Source: Pseudomonas nicosulfuronedens
Lineage (GTDB): Bacteria; Pseudomonadota; Gammaproteobacteria; Pseudomonadales; Pseudomonadaceae
Reading direction: 5' to 3'
Length of the DNA: 64,000 nucleotides
NCBI RefSeq assembly: GCF_005877905.1
Contig: NZ_SWDV01000032.1
Span: forward strand, 25,833 to 89,832
The notes beneath the pieces are model-generated. The model did no database searches. It was not told the origin of the DNA and worked only from the letters and a program-made list of their open reading frames with translations. A program made the position numbers and the translations under genes. Below are positions 30,842-38,700 of the stretch, one piece after another. Every line of letters starts with the position of its first letter. The stretch's first letter is position 1.

Positions 30842-31043
30842 CATCGCCGACTACGCCAATGACCTGATGCTGGAGCGCATCGAGGACATGCTGCACAGCC
30901 GCCGCTCCTCGACGGCCATCAGCTCCGCCGAGTACTGCGAGGACTGCGGTGACGACATCCCGCCGGCGCGCCGCCTGGCCGCGCCGGGCTGCACTCGCTG
31001 CATCGACTGCCAGGCAATCGACGAACTCGAGCGGCGGCACTGA
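30834..31043 (+). CDS. ptrB: DksA/TraR-type zinc-finger protein (PtrB-like)
   Basis: A 69-residue protein with a C4 zinc finger: YCEDCGDDIP and CTRCIDCQ supply the four Cys. It begins MADIADYANDLMLERIEDML, a helical region like TraR/DksA. In P. aeruginosa the equivalent gene next to prtR is ptrB, a PrtR-controlled repressor of type III secretion genes. A GGAGG ribosome-binding site lies inside the upstream mini-ORF. First sizeable gene of the rightward operon from the prtR promoter. The effect on type III secretion cannot be assumed, because nothing shows this organism has that system. Confidence 0.82.
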   Translation: MADIADYANDLMLERIEDMLHSRRSSTAISSAEYCEDCGDDIPPARRLAAPGCTRCIDCQAIDELERRH

Positions 31044-31062
31044 GCCGCCAGGGAGACACGCC

Positions 31063-31422
31063 GTGATCAAACCCATCGATGAAATGCTCAAGCTCTGGGC
31101 CGAAGAAATGCACAACCCCGGCAGCGCGGGCGGCGGCTACGCCGGCGGCAACCTGCTGGCGATGATGATGGCCAACAAGGGCGAGATGATTCGTGGCACG
31201 CGAGGCAGCAAGGTGATCCTCGACCGCGTCGCGGAACTGGACCTGATCATCAACCACCTGCCTGACGAGCAGAAGGACGTGGTCACCGAGCATTACCTCA
31301 ATCGCGATAGCGAGGCTTCGCAGAAGTACCGGCACTGCCGCTGCAGCCGCAATACCTTCTACCTGCGCCTGCATGTGGCGCACCAGAGTATCCAGTCGCG
31401 GCTGATGCGCCGCGTCGCCTGA
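31063..31422 (+). CDS. Putative phage antitermination Q-like protein
   Basis: A 119-residue protein starting at a GTG (VIKPIDEMLKLWAEEMHNPG) after GGGAGA. The C-terminal half has a helix-turn-helix resembling sigma region 4, LPDEQKDVVTEHYLNRDSEA then RNTFYLRLHVAHQSI, as in small lambdoid antitermination Q proteins. The longer in-frame start at 30949 lies within the ptrB gene and is rejected. It follows ptrB by 19 bases and so should be PrtR-controlled. The Q assignment is structural reasoning, not a recognised family match; a plain DNA-binding regulator is the alternative. Confidence 0.55.
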   Translation: MIKPIDEMLKLWAEEMHNPGSAGGGYAGGNLLAMMMANKGEMIRGTRGSKVILDRVAELDLIINHLPDEQKDVVTEHYLNRDSEASQKYRHCRCSRNTFYLRLHVAHQSIQSRLMRRVA

Positions 31423-31440
31423 CCTTCTCCATTCCCCACA

Positions 31441-31474
31441 CGAAGCCCGGCCCTGCGCCGGGCTTCGTGCTTTT
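31441..31474 (+). terminator. Terminator after the Q-like gene
   Basis: CGAAGCCCGG-ccctgcg-CCGGGCTTCG followed by TGCTTTT forms a strong hairpin ending the ptrB operon. Confidence 0.85.
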
Positions 31475-31505
31475 CGCGGGCGCCCTTGAGTTATGCTCGC
31501 GCCCC

Positions 31506-31979
31506 ATGACGACACCTATCCTGATTCGCCGTGCCGAACCCGCGGATGCCGATGCCGTCCTGCGCATCCTCGGCGAAACCTACGAAGCCACCTGGAAGCC
31601 CGCGTTGAGCGCCGAAGCGATCCTGAGCTTCGAGTCCTCCGCGCATACCGCCACTTATGTACGCGAGCGCCTGGCGTATTTCGAAGTGGCCTGCCTCGAC
31701 GGCGAGGTAGTCGGCCTGCTCGACTGGCGCGACGATTTCATCGATGCCCTGCATGTTTCTCCCCGTCACCAGCGCCTGGGTATCGGTGCGGCTCTGTTGC
31801 GTCACGCCGAAACCGCTATCGCTGGCGCGGGCTATGCGCACATTCGCCTGGAGACCGATACCTTCAACCAGCAGGCGCGTGCCTTCTATGGCAAGCACGG
31901 CTATGCGGAGATCGATTTCTACCCGGACGAGGAGTGGCACAGCGGCTTCACCACCGTGCTGATGAACAAGGAGCTCTGA
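31506..31979 (+). CDS. GNAT family N-acetyltransferase
   Basis: A 157-residue GNAT acetyltransferase. Acetyl-CoA binding motif A is visible as LHVSPRHQRLGIGAALLRHA, and the C-terminal QARAFYGKHGYAEIDF is typical. Substrate unknown. The ATG at 31506 is used; a longer in-frame start overlaps the terminator. It lies between the regulatory genes and the tailocin structural operon, a position with no counterpart I recall in the P. aeruginosa R-pyocin locus, so it looks like a cargo gene. The P-box begins 16 bases after its stop. Confidence 0.85.
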   Translation: MTTPILIRRAEPADADAVLRILGETYEATWKPALSAEAILSFESSAHTATYVRERLAYFEVACLDGEVVGLLDWRDDFIDALHVSPRHQRLGIGAALLRHAETAIAGAGYAHIRLETDTFNQQARAFYGKHGYAEIDFYPDEEWHSGFTTVLMNKEL

Positions 31980-31994
31980 AATTTCCGACGCTGG

Positions 31995-32048
31995 ATTTCG
32001 GTGTTTCGACAACGTATTGCGGTGTGTCATCTGCGTATTGCAGCGCAT
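31995..32048 (+). promoter_or_regulatory. P-box: three PrtN-type repeats with 21-bp period
   Basis: ATTTCGGTGTTT (31995), ATTGCGGTGTGT (32016) and ATTGCAGCGCAT (32037) are spaced exactly 21 bases apart, two helical turns. They fit the PrtN-recognised pattern ATTGnnGTnn described for pyocin genes, with the first and third copies degenerate. Confidence 0.72.
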
Positions 32049-32141
32049 TCCCCGAGAAGCCTTGTTCCGGCAGGAATCGGGGGGTAAAAAGTAGTCATTC
32101 TTGTAAAGGTGCGTCCCCAGGGAGCACAACGCGAAACCCCG

Positions 32142-32171
32142 AAAAGCCCGGCCAGTGAGCCGGGCTTTTTC
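32142..32171 (+). terminator. Leader terminator upstream of the holin gene
   Basis: AAAAGCCCGGC-cagtga-GCCGGGCTTTTT has a strong stem and T-run. It lies downstream of the P-box and upstream of the first structural gene, or it ends acetyltransferase transcripts. Confidence 0.88.
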
Positions 32172-32259
32172 ATGCCCGCGTTTTCTGATCCGCCGGTTGC
32201 GGCGGGTGGCCGGCGAGCACGCCGGCATTCATCCCCGGTTGGCTGATAGCCGCCGGTTT

Positions 32260-32280
32260 CGCCCGTTCGCGGGCGTCTTT
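32260..32280 (+). terminator. Second terminator-like hairpin in the late leader
   Basis: CGCCCG-TTCG-CGGGCG followed by TCTTT lies 15 bases before the holin start. The short stem and modest T-run make it weaker than the first. Confidence 0.55.
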
Positions 32281-32295
32281 ATCCAAGGTGAGCCA

Positions 32296-32640
32296 ATGGG
32301 CAACGAACCTCAGACCCTGGCCGACGTGCCTTTGTGGGGGCTGATCCTGCTCGCGGTGGCGGGCGGCATCAGCGGTGAAATGTGGCGCGCCGACAAGGCG
32401 GGCCTGGGCGGCTGGCGGCTGCTGCGGCGTCTGGCGTTGCGCTCCGGGGCCTCCATCGTCTGCGGTATGGCGGTGATGTTCCTCGCCATGGCTTGCGGCG
32501 CTTCGCTGACCCTCGCTGCGGCTATCGGCAGCCTGACGGCAGCGGCAGGTGCCGAGATCGCCGTCGGCCTTTATGAACGCTGGGCGGCGAAGCGCCTGGG
32601 TGTCTGCGAACTGCCGCCGAGCGAGCGCGGGCAAGAGTGA
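32296..32640 (+). CDS. Tailocin holin
   Basis: A 114-residue small membrane protein with hydrophobic segments at VPLWGLILLAVAGGISG, SIVCGMAVMFLAMAC and SLTLAAAIGSLTAAAGAEIA and a charged C-terminal tail. This resembles the holin opening the P. aeruginosa R-pyocin operon. Holins permeabilise the inner membrane so that lysozyme can reach the wall and release particles. The ATG at 32296 is chosen for its spacing from the ribosome-binding site. Its partners lysozyme and spanins are at the far end of the operon. Confidence 0.82.
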   Translation: MGNEPQTLADVPLWGLILLAVAGGISGEMWRADKAGLGGWRLLRRLALRSGASIVCGMAVMFLAMACGASLTLAAAIGSLTAAAGAEIAVGLYERWAAKRLGVCELPPSERGQE

Positions 32641-32657
32641 AGCTGCAAGGAGACGAC

Positions 32658-33188
32658 ATGTCCGAACAATCTTTAACCCTGGCGCTATTGCTCGACACGG
32701 TGGAGCAAGCGTTATCCACGCGCTTGACCGAGATCGGCGCCTTCCTGCGTGGCCCGCTGACGCAAACGCCGGCGACACTTCCTGCGCTGGCGCTGGAGTA
32801 CGCGGGCCTGCTGCCTGGCCGTGATCCCGGCAATGGGCAGACCGCACTCATCTGCCGGCTCCAGACGCGCATTCTGGTGGCAAGAGATGATGCGCAAGCG
32901 GAGGCCTTGGTACTACGCACTGTCGCCGCGCTGGCCGTGCTTTTACGCGGTCAGAACTGGGGGTTGGAACTGGAGCCGGTGAGCTTCATTCAGGCCCAGC
33001 CGGAGCTCGATAATTCAGCGCTGGCGGCGTGTCGCGTGTGGCTGGTGGAGTGGCAGCAGCCGGTGCTGCTGGGCGAGACCGAGTGGCCCTGGGAAGACCA
33101 GCCGCCGGGCAGCCTCATGCTGGGCTTCGACCCGCAGACCGGACCCGGCCACGAGGACGACTACTTCGACCCGGGAGCCGTGCAATGA
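32658..33188 (+). CDS. Conserved tailocin protein of unknown function
   Basis: A 176-residue acidic protein ([19 protein letters not shown]...) with a C-terminal tail rich in Asp, Glu, Pro and Gly. It occupies the position of a small hypothetical gene between holin and baseplate spike in the P. aeruginosa R-pyocin. A P2 gpR/gpS-like tail-completion or terminator role would fit the gap in the module, but no motif proves it. It follows holin by 17 bases with an AAGGAGACGAC ribosome-binding site and overlaps the spike gene by 4 bases. Confidence 0.6.
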   Translation: MSEQSLTLALLLDTVEQALSTRLTEIGAFLRGPLTQTPATLPALALEYAGLLPGRDPGNGQTALICRLQTRILVARDDAQAEALVLRTVAALAVLLRGQNWGLELEPVSFIQAQPELDNSALAACRVWLVEWQQPVLLGETEWPWEDQPPGSLMLGFDPQTGPGHEDDYFDPGAVQ

Positions 33189-33748
33189 ACCAGGATTACG
33201 TGAGCGCGGAACACGACCGCATGCTCGCCGCCCTGGTCATGCCTTGTGAAGTGGTGGCCGTGGACCTGGCGGCGGCACGAGTACGCGTGCGGTCCGGCGA
33301 ATGGATCAGCGCCTGGGTACGCTGGCACGCGCAGGCAGCCGGTGCTGCACGGCATTGGCGGGCGCCGAGCCTGGGCGAGCAGGGTGTGCTGCTCAGTCCG
33401 TCCGGAATGGCCGCCATGGGTACCTTCGTGCCGGGGCTGTTCGGCGCGGCCTCGGCACCACCGAACAATCGCGGCGAGGTCGAGAGCTGGCACTTTCCCG
33501 ATGGTGCTGTGCTCAGCTACGACTGGCAGGCGCATCGCTATGACCTGCAGCTGCCTGCCGGCACCGCCACGGTGAAAGTCGGCGGCACGCAGGTGGTGAT
33601 CGACCCCGGAGCGGTGAGTATCACCGCCGCCAGCATCCAGCTGACCGGCCCGGTGACCATCAAGGGCGCGCTGACGGTGAACGGCAACATCAGCAGCACC
33701 GGCTCGATCATGGACACCGCCGGCAACAGCAACCACCACACTCATTGA
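33185..33748 (+). CDS. Baseplate spike protein, gpV family
   Basis: A 187-residue gpV-like central spike. After an N-terminal OB-like region, a run of short beta repeats ([20 protein letters not shown] and onward) should form the trimeric needle. The C terminus ends NSNHHTH, a His cluster like the HxH iron site at the apex of P2 gpV and the R-pyocin spike. It sits at the centre of the baseplate and pierces the target outer membrane on contraction. First of the V-W-J-I baseplate block. Confidence 0.92.
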   Translation: MNQDYVSAEHDRMLAALVMPCEVVAVDLAAARVRVRSGEWISAWVRWHAQAAGAARHWRAPSLGEQGVLLSPSGMAAMGTFVPGLFGAASAPPNNRGEVESWHFPDGAVLSYDWQAHRYDLQLPAGTATVKVGGTQVVIDPGAVSITAASIQLTGPVTIKGALTVNGNISSTGSIMDTAGNSNHHTH

Positions 33749-33771
33749 AGTCGCTTCGACTTCCAACCCAG

Positions 33772-33798
33772 GCCCGCCTCGTGCGGGCCTCTGCATTT
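33772..33798 (+). terminator. Terminator-like hairpin after the spike gene
   Basis: AGGCCCGC-ctcgt-GCGGGCCT followed by CTGCATTTC forms a strong stem with only a weak T-run. It lies inside the structural operon, before the gpW gene. Confidence 0.5.
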
Positions 33799-33811
33799 CT
33801 GGAGACCTGCC

Positions 33812-33862
33812 ATGGGCAACTTTTCCCGTGCGCACCCTGAGCGACGGAGGGCGCGGCCATGA
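33812..33862 (+). CDS. 16-residue mini-ORF coupled to the gpW gene
   Basis: MGNFSRAHPERRRARP is preceded by TGGAGACC at good spacing and ends in an ATGA overlap with the gpW start. It may simply deliver ribosomes to gpW. No family is recognisable. Confidence 0.35.
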   Translation: MGNFSRAHPERRRARP

Positions 33863-34185
33863 TCGGCATGGATCGACGCAACGGCCAGCCGCTGAGCGCG
33901 CTGGCGCACCTGAAGCAATCCATCGAGGACATCCTCACCACCCCGCTGGGCAGTCGGCGCATGCGCCCTGAATACGGCAGCCGTCTGCGGCGCATGGTCG
34001 ACCTGCCAGTGACCGAAGGCTGGAAGGGCGCGGTGCAGGCTGAAGTGGCCCGTGCCATCGGCCGCTGGGAGCCGCGCCTGCGCCTGAGTTCGGTGCAGGT
34101 CGTGGCGGTGGTCGCCGGCAGCGTTTCGCTGCGCCTGCGCGGCGTCTACCTGGGCGACGAGATCGGACTGGAGGTGGCGGCATGA
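33859..34185 (+). CDS. Baseplate wedge protein, gpW/gp25 family
   Basis: A 108-residue gp25/gpW-family baseplate protein, probably with lysozyme-related ancestry but structural. The conserved core is visible as LTTPLGSRRMRPEYGSRL, with Glu-Tyr-Gly as the family signature. It joins the spike hub to the gpJ wedge and helps start sheath polymerisation. It overlaps gpJ by 4 bases. Confidence 0.92.
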   Translation: MIGMDRRNGQPLSALAHLKQSIEDILTTPLGSRRMRPEYGSRLRRMVDLPVTEGWKGAVQAEVARAIGRWEPRLRLSSVQVVAVVAGSVSLRLRGVYLGDEIGLEVAA

Positions 34186-35072
34186 GCCTGATCGACCTGT
34201 CTCAACTGCCCGCTCCCGCGGTCGTGGAGACCCTCGACTACGAGACGCTCTACGCAGAGCTGCTGGCGGATTTTCGTAGCGCCATGGGCGATGGCTGGAC
34301 CGCTGCGGTGGAGTCCGATCCGGTGGTCAAACTGTTGGAGCTGGCGGCCTATCGCGAACTGCTGCTGCGTGCGCGGATCAATGACGCCGCCCGTGCGGTG
34401 ATGCTTGGCTATGCGACCCAGGGCGACCTCGATCAACTGGCTGCCGGCTACAACGTCAAGCGCCTGGTGATCCAGGAGGCGGATGCCACGACCTCGCCAC
34501 CGACTCCGGCCGTGCTGGAGGGCGACGATTCCCTGCGCAACCGCACGCAACTGGCCTTCGACCAGCTGTCGGTGGCTGGGCCGCGCAATGCCTACGTGGC
34601 CTTCGCGCTCGGCGCCGACGGGCGTATCGCGGATGTTTCGGCGATCAGCCCGCAGCCCTGTGAGGCGCTGGTCAGTGTGCTGTCGTCGGAAGGCAATGGA
34701 ACGGCAACGGAGGAACTGCTTCAGGCGGTGCGCGTTGCGCTGAACGATGAAGACGTGCGCCCGGTGGGCGATCGTCTCACGGTGCAGTCCGCAGCCATCG
34801 TGTCCTACCAGGTCGATGCCGTGCTCTACATCTACCCGGGCCCGGAGGCCGAGCTGATCCAGCAGGCCGCCGAGGCTTCGCTGCAGACCTACATTGCTAC
34901 GCAGCGGCGCATCGGTCGCGATATCCGCCGCAGCGCGCTGTTCGCCGCGCTGCATGTGGAAGGCGTGCAGCGCGTCGAGCTGGCCAAGCCGGCTGCTGAC
35001 GTGGTGCTCGACTCGACCCAGGCGGCGTATTGCAGCGGCTACCAGATCCGCGTGGGTGGCTCCGATGAGTAG
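34182..35072 (+). CDS. Baseplate wedge protein, gpJ family
   Basis: A 296-residue gpJ-family baseplate wedge protein. N-terminal MSLIDLSQLPAPAVVETLDY and the family region LRARINDAARAVMLGYATQG are typical. It forms the peripheral baseplate ring with gpI and gpW that rearranges on fibre binding. It overlaps gpI by 8 bases. Confidence 0.92.
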   Translation: MSLIDLSQLPAPAVVETLDYETLYAELLADFRSAMGDGWTAAVESDPVVKLLELAAYRELLLRARINDAARAVMLGYATQGDLDQLAAGYNVKRLVIQEADATTSPPTPAVLEGDDSLRNRTQLAFDQLSVAGPRNAYVAFALGADGRIADVSAISPQPCEALVSVLSSEGNGTATEELLQAVRVALNDEDVRPVGDRLTVQSAAIVSYQVDAVLYIYPGPEAELIQQAAEASLQTYIATQRRIGRDIRRSALFAALHVEGVQRVELAKPAADVVLDSTQAAYCSGYQIRVGGSDE

Positions 35073-35679
35073 CCGCCTGCTGCCAATCAACTCGACTCCG
35101 CTGGAGCGCGTGCTGGCCGACGTGCAGGTCGGCGACCTGCCGGTGCCCCTGCGCGAGCTGATGGACCCGCAGCTCTGCCCGGTGGCCCTGCTGCCGTACC
35201 TGGCCTGGGCCTGGTCGGTGGACCGTTGGGACCCGGCCTGGAGCGATGCGGTGAAGCGCAAGGCGGTGTCCGCGGCGTTCCGTATCCATCAGCACAAGGG
35301 AACCATCGCTGCCCTGCGGCGGGTGATCGAGCCGCTGGGTTACCTGATCGAAATCATCGAGTGGTGGCAGGGCTCGCCCGTGGGCGAGCCGGGCACCTTC
35401 CGCCTGCGCATCGGCGTGCTCGACAGCGGTATCAGCGAGGAAATGTACCAGGAGGTGGAGCGTCTCATCGATGACGCCAAGCCGCTCACGCGGCACCTCA
35501 TCGGGCTGGACATCAGCCTGGAATCCCAGGGGCGGATCACCGTCGGCTCCGGGCAATACGACGGCGACATCGTCACCGTCTACCCCTACCTCCCGGATGT
35601 GATCGAAGCGATCGGCAGCCACGGCTTGCCGGGCCGGGAGCACACCATCGATAGCTTGAGTGTCTACCCATGGCAGTAA
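35065..35679 (+). CDS. Tail protein I family baseplate protein
   Basis: A 204-residue phage tail protein I. The N-terminal motif LLPINSTPLERVLAD and the central DAWS-like segment WDPAWSDAVKRKAVSAAF are diagnostic of the family. It links the wedge to the tail fibre. The ATG at 35065 is chosen by its overlap with gpJ; its 3' end overlaps the fibre gene by 10 bases. Confidence 0.92.
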   Translation: MSSRLLPINSTPLERVLADVQVGDLPVPLRELMDPQLCPVALLPYLAWAWSVDRWDPAWSDAVKRKAVSAAFRIHQHKGTIAALRRVIEPLGYLIEIIEWWQGSPVGEPGTFRLRIGVLDSGISEEMYQEVERLIDDAKPLTRHLIGLDISLESQGRITVGSGQYDGDIVTVYPYLPDVIEAIGSHGLPGREHTIDSLSVYPWQ

Positions 35680-37403
35680 CCTACTACGCACTTCTCACCA
35701 CCATCGGTGCCGGCAAGCTGGCGAATGCCACTGCGCTGGGCACCACCCTGAAAATCACCCAGCTCGCTGTAGGCGACGGTGGCGGCAACGTACCGACCCC
35801 CGACGCCAGCCGCACGCAGCTGGTCAACGAAGTCCGCCGCGCACCGCTGAACCGCCTGAGCGTCGACCCGGCCAACAGCGCGCAGATCATCGCCGAACAG
35901 GTCATCCCCGAGGACGTGGGTGGCTGGTGGATCCGCGAGATGGGCCTGTACGACGAAGCCGGCGCGCTGATCGCCTACGCGAACTGTGCGCCCTCCTATA
36001 AACCGCAACTGGCCGAGGGCAGCGGCCGCACCCAGACCGTGCGTATTGTGCTGATCGTCAGCAATGCGGCGTCGGTGGAGCTGAAGATCGATCCGAGTGT
36101 GGTGTTGGCGACGCGGGAGTATGTGGATAACTCCATTGTCACGGCGATGAATCGGCTCGATTACAAGCAGTCCGTGCGTGCTGCAACCACTGCGAGCATT
36201 ACGCTGAGCGGGCTGCAGACGGTGGATGGAGTCGCGCTAGTGGCGGGTGACCGTGTGCTGGTGAAGAACCAGACCAATGCAGTGGATAACGGTCTGTATG
36301 CCGTTGCTACCGGTGCGTGGAGGCGCGCGACCGATGCCGACGACAATAGCGAAGTAACTCCGGGCCTAACCGTTACTGTGGAGAGCGGTGCTGCGCAGGC
36401 GGACAGCGTCTGGCAGCTGGTGACCGATGGCGTGATTGTCTTGGGTGCCACGGCGTTGGCGTTCCAGAACATTACCAATGGGTTGGCGAAGCTGGCGTCT
36501 CCGGCGTTCAGTGGCATTCCGACCGCACCAACGGCTGCAGTGGGAAACAACACCCAGCAACTGGCGACTACCGCATTCACACAAGCAGCGATTGCTCCTC
36601 TTGCGACAGTGGCGTCGCCTGCGTTCACCGGAACGCCGACGGCCCCGACAGCCGCTGTCGGTAGCAATACCCAGCAGTTGGCAACGACCGCGTTCGTACA
36701 GGCCAGCGTTGCACCTCTGGCGGCAATAGCTTCGCCGGCATTCAGTGGTGTTCCTACGGCACCAACCGCCGTTGCCGGCACTAGCTCCACGCAATTGGCG
36801 ACAACTGCCTTTGTTCAGTCTGCCGGTTCCGCAATTATTGGCGCCGCGCCGTCTTCGCTCGATACGTTGGGAAAACTGGCATTGTCGCTGGGCAACAACG
36901 CGAGCTATGCAGCAAGCGTCGATGCCAGTCTCCAGGCCAAGGCACCCTTGACCAGCCCTGCGCTTGTAGGTACCCCGACGGCACCAACTCCAGCATTGGG
37001 CGATAACACTAAAAAGGTTGCTACGACTGAATTCGTGCAGTCGTCTTTTGCGAAGTTCTCCACTACTCAGACCTTCCCCATCACGTTCGCCAACGGCTTC
37101 TTCAATCGCACGGCGAGTACCTGCTGGACGGCCAACGGCAATCTCTATCTCAGTCTGAACATGGGGCGAAACACCGTGCCGGAAAGCATACAGATGCTTG
37201 CCTTCACGCTGCCTGCGGGGGCTCGACCGAAATACGTCATCGATGGAGTGGGTGGTTATTCAGTCGAGACACCACTGCAGTTGGGTATGTATGCATGGAG
37301 CCTGAAGCAGGACGGTACTTTCATCCTGATGTTTTCGATCCTGGCGCCCGCTGGAGGGACCAATTGCGGTTACAGCCTGAATCTCTGTACTCAGTTGGCT
37401 TGA
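35670..37403 (+). CDS. Tail fibre (receptor-binding) protein
   Basis: A 577-residue tail fibre. The N-terminal part (AVTYYALLTTIGAGKLANAT, about 1-160) is the conserved baseplate-anchoring collar domain; the rest is variable. Three consecutive 39-residue units from 36483 to about 36833 (SPAFSGIPTAPTAAVGNNTQ type) and a fourth diverged one near 36950 form a shaft. The last 110 residues form a tip whose type I do not recognise. It is shorter than the R2 fibre (691 aa as I recall). From about 36050 the DNA is visibly richer in A/T and A/T-ending codons, a sign of exchange. It sets target-strain range. Confidence 0.92.
   Translation: MAVTYYALLTTIGAGKLANATALGTTLKITQLAVGDGGGNVPTPDASRTQLVNEVRRAPLNRLSVDPANSAQIIAEQVIPEDVGGWWIREMGLYDEAGALIAYANCAPSYKPQLAEGSGRTQTVRIVLIVSNAASVELKIDPSVVLATREYVDNSIVTAMNRLDYKQSVRAATTASITLSGLQTVDGVALVAGDRVLVKNQTNAVDNGLYAVATGAWRRATDADDNSEVTPGLTVTVESGAAQADSVWQLVTDGVIVLGATALAFQNITNGLAKLASPAFSGIPTAPTAAVGNNTQQLATTAFTQAAIAPLATVASPAFTGTPTAPTAAVGSNTQQLATTAFVQASVAPLAAIASPAFSGVPTAPTAVAGTSSTQLATTAFVQSAGSAIIGAAPSSLDTLGKLALSLGNNASYAASVDASLQAKAPLTSPALVGTPTAPTPALGDNTKKVATTEFVQSSFAKFSTTQTFPITFANGFFNRTASTCWTANGNLYLSLNMGRNTVPESIQMLAFTLPAGARPKYVIDGVGGYSVETPLQLGMYAWSLKQDGTFILMFSILAPAGGTNCGYSLNLCTQLA
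36483..36833 (+). repeat. Three tandem 117-base repeats in the fibre gene
   Basis: Units start at 36483, 36600 and 36717, each 39 codons with the shared core PTAPTAAVG and QLATTAF. The third unit is diverged towards its end. They encode shaft repeats and are not CRISPR-like: no short palindromic repeats or unique spacers occur. Confidence 0.85.
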
Positions 37404-37487
37404 TGCAAAGACGGTAAGTACTCGAAATGAGTCGTTAATCGAATGAATCCCCTATTGGCGTCGCCTTTTGTTGGCGGCCCATCCATG

Positions 37488-37510
37488 ACCGCCTCCCGGC
37501 GGTTTTTTTA
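37488..37510 (+). terminator. Intrinsic terminator between fibre and sheath genes
   Basis: ACCGCC-tccc-GGCGGT followed by seven T residues lies 18 bases before the sheath start. The 124-base gap holds no fibre-chaperone gene. Confidence 0.82.
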
Positions 37511-37527
37511 TGTCTGGAGAAAACCCT

Positions 37528-38688
37528 ATGAGCTTCTTTCACGGCGTCACCGTGACCAATGTCGACGTCGGTGCGCGCACCATTGCGCTGCCGTCGTCCT
37601 CGATCATCGGCCTGGTGGATACCTTCACCCCCGATACCAAGCTGACCGCGCAGGCCGATGTGCCGGTGCTGCTCACCAGCCAGCGCGAAGCGGCCGCCGC
37701 GTTTGGCACCGCGTCGGCGATCTACAAGTCCTGCACCGCGATCTTCACCCAGTCCGCCGCGGTGGTCGTGGCGGTGGGCGTGGCCAAGGTGGAGGATGCC
37801 GCGCAGCTGACGTCCTCGATCATCGGCAGCGTCACCGAGGCCGGCCAGCGTACCGGCCTGCAGGCGCTGCTCGATGGCAAGTCCCGCTTCAATGCCCAGC
37901 CGCGCCTGCTGATCGCGCCGAAGCATTCCGCCACCCAGGCGGTGGCCACCGCCATGGGCGCGCTGGCCGAGAAGCTGCGCGCCATCGCCATCGTCGACGG
38001 CCCCAACACCACCGACGAGGCGGCCATCGCCTACGCCGGGGAGTTCGGTAGCAAGCGCATCTACCTGGTCGATCCGGGCGTGCAGTACTGGGATACCGCC
38101 AGCAGCGCCACCGTCGACGCGCCGACTTCGGCCAATGCCGCCGCGCTGTTCGCCTGGACCGACAGCCAGTACGGCTTCTGGTCCTCGCCGTCGAACAAGG
38201 AACTGCTCGGCATCACCGGTACCGGCCGCCCCATCGAGTTCCTCGATGGCGACGAGACCTGCCGCGCGAACCTGCTCAACAACGCCAACATCACCACCAT
38301 CATCCGCGACGACGGCTACCGCCTGTGGGGCAACCGCACCCTTTCCAGCGACACCAAATGGGCCTTCGTGACCCGCGTGCGGACCATGGACATGGTGATG
38401 GACGCCATCCTTGCCGGGCACAAGTGGGCGGTCGACCGCGGCATCACCAAGACCTACGTGAAGGACGTTACCGAGGGCCTGCAGGCCTTCATGCGCGACC
38501 TGAAGAACCAGGGCGCGGTGATCGACTTCGAGGTCTACGCCGACCCGGAACTCAACACCGCCAGCCAACTGGCCCAGGGCAAGGTGTACTGGAATATCCG
38601 CTTCACCGACGTACCGCCTGCCGAGAACCCCAACTTCCGCGTCGAGGTGACCGATCAATGGCTCACCGAAGTCCTGGACGCAGCTTAA
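37528..38688 (+). CDS. Contractile tail sheath protein (gpFI family)
   Basis: The 386-residue sheath subunit, the same length I recall for the R2-pyocin sheath. N terminus MSFFHGVTVTNVDVGARTI and C-terminal NPNFRVEVTDQWLTEVLD are typical; the extended ends form the strand-exchange mesh between subunits. The sheath stores energy and contracts to drive the tube into the target. The ATG at 37528 follows TGGAGAAA; the in-frame ATG at 37510 overlaps the terminator. Confidence 0.96.
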   Translation: MSFFHGVTVTNVDVGARTIALPSSSIIGLVDTFTPDTKLTAQADVPVLLTSQREAAAAFGTASAIYKSCTAIFTQSAAVVVAVGVAKVEDAAQLTSSIIGSVTEAGQRTGLQALLDGKSRFNAQPRLLIAPKHSATQAVATAMGALAEKLRAIAIVDGPNTTDEAAIAYAGEFGSKRIYLVDPGVQYWDTASSATVDAPTSANAAALFAWTDSQYGFWSSPSNKELLGITGTGRPIEFLDGDETCRANLLNNANITTIIRDDGYRLWGNRTLSSDTKWAFVTRVRTMDMVMDAILAGHKWAVDRGITKTYVKDVTEGLQAFMRDLKNQGAVIDFEVYADPELNTASQLAQGKVYWNIRFTDVPPAENPNFRVEVTDQWLTEVLDAA

Positions 38689-38700
38689 GGAGAACCCCAG

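Larger units (their letters stand above)
31980..32295 (+). promoter_or_regulatory. Late tailocin promoter and leader
   Basis: 316 non-coding bases between the acetyltransferase and holin genes. They hold the P-box (31995-32048), an AT-richer patch around 32085-32110 where the late promoter core should lie, and two terminator-like hairpins at 32142-32171 and 32260-32280, both downstream of that patch. The holin's ribosome-binding sequence is AAGGTGAG just before 32296. Confidence 0.6.

Noticed and set aside
36483..37060. Tandem repeats considered as a CRISPR or satellite array
   Set aside because: They are in-frame 39-codon protein repeats without short palindromic units or unique spacers.
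37443..38051. Plus-strand open frame overlapping the sheath start, considered as a fibre chaperone
   Set aside because: It runs out of frame through the sheath gene, with Arg/Gly/His-rich composition and no chaperone features.
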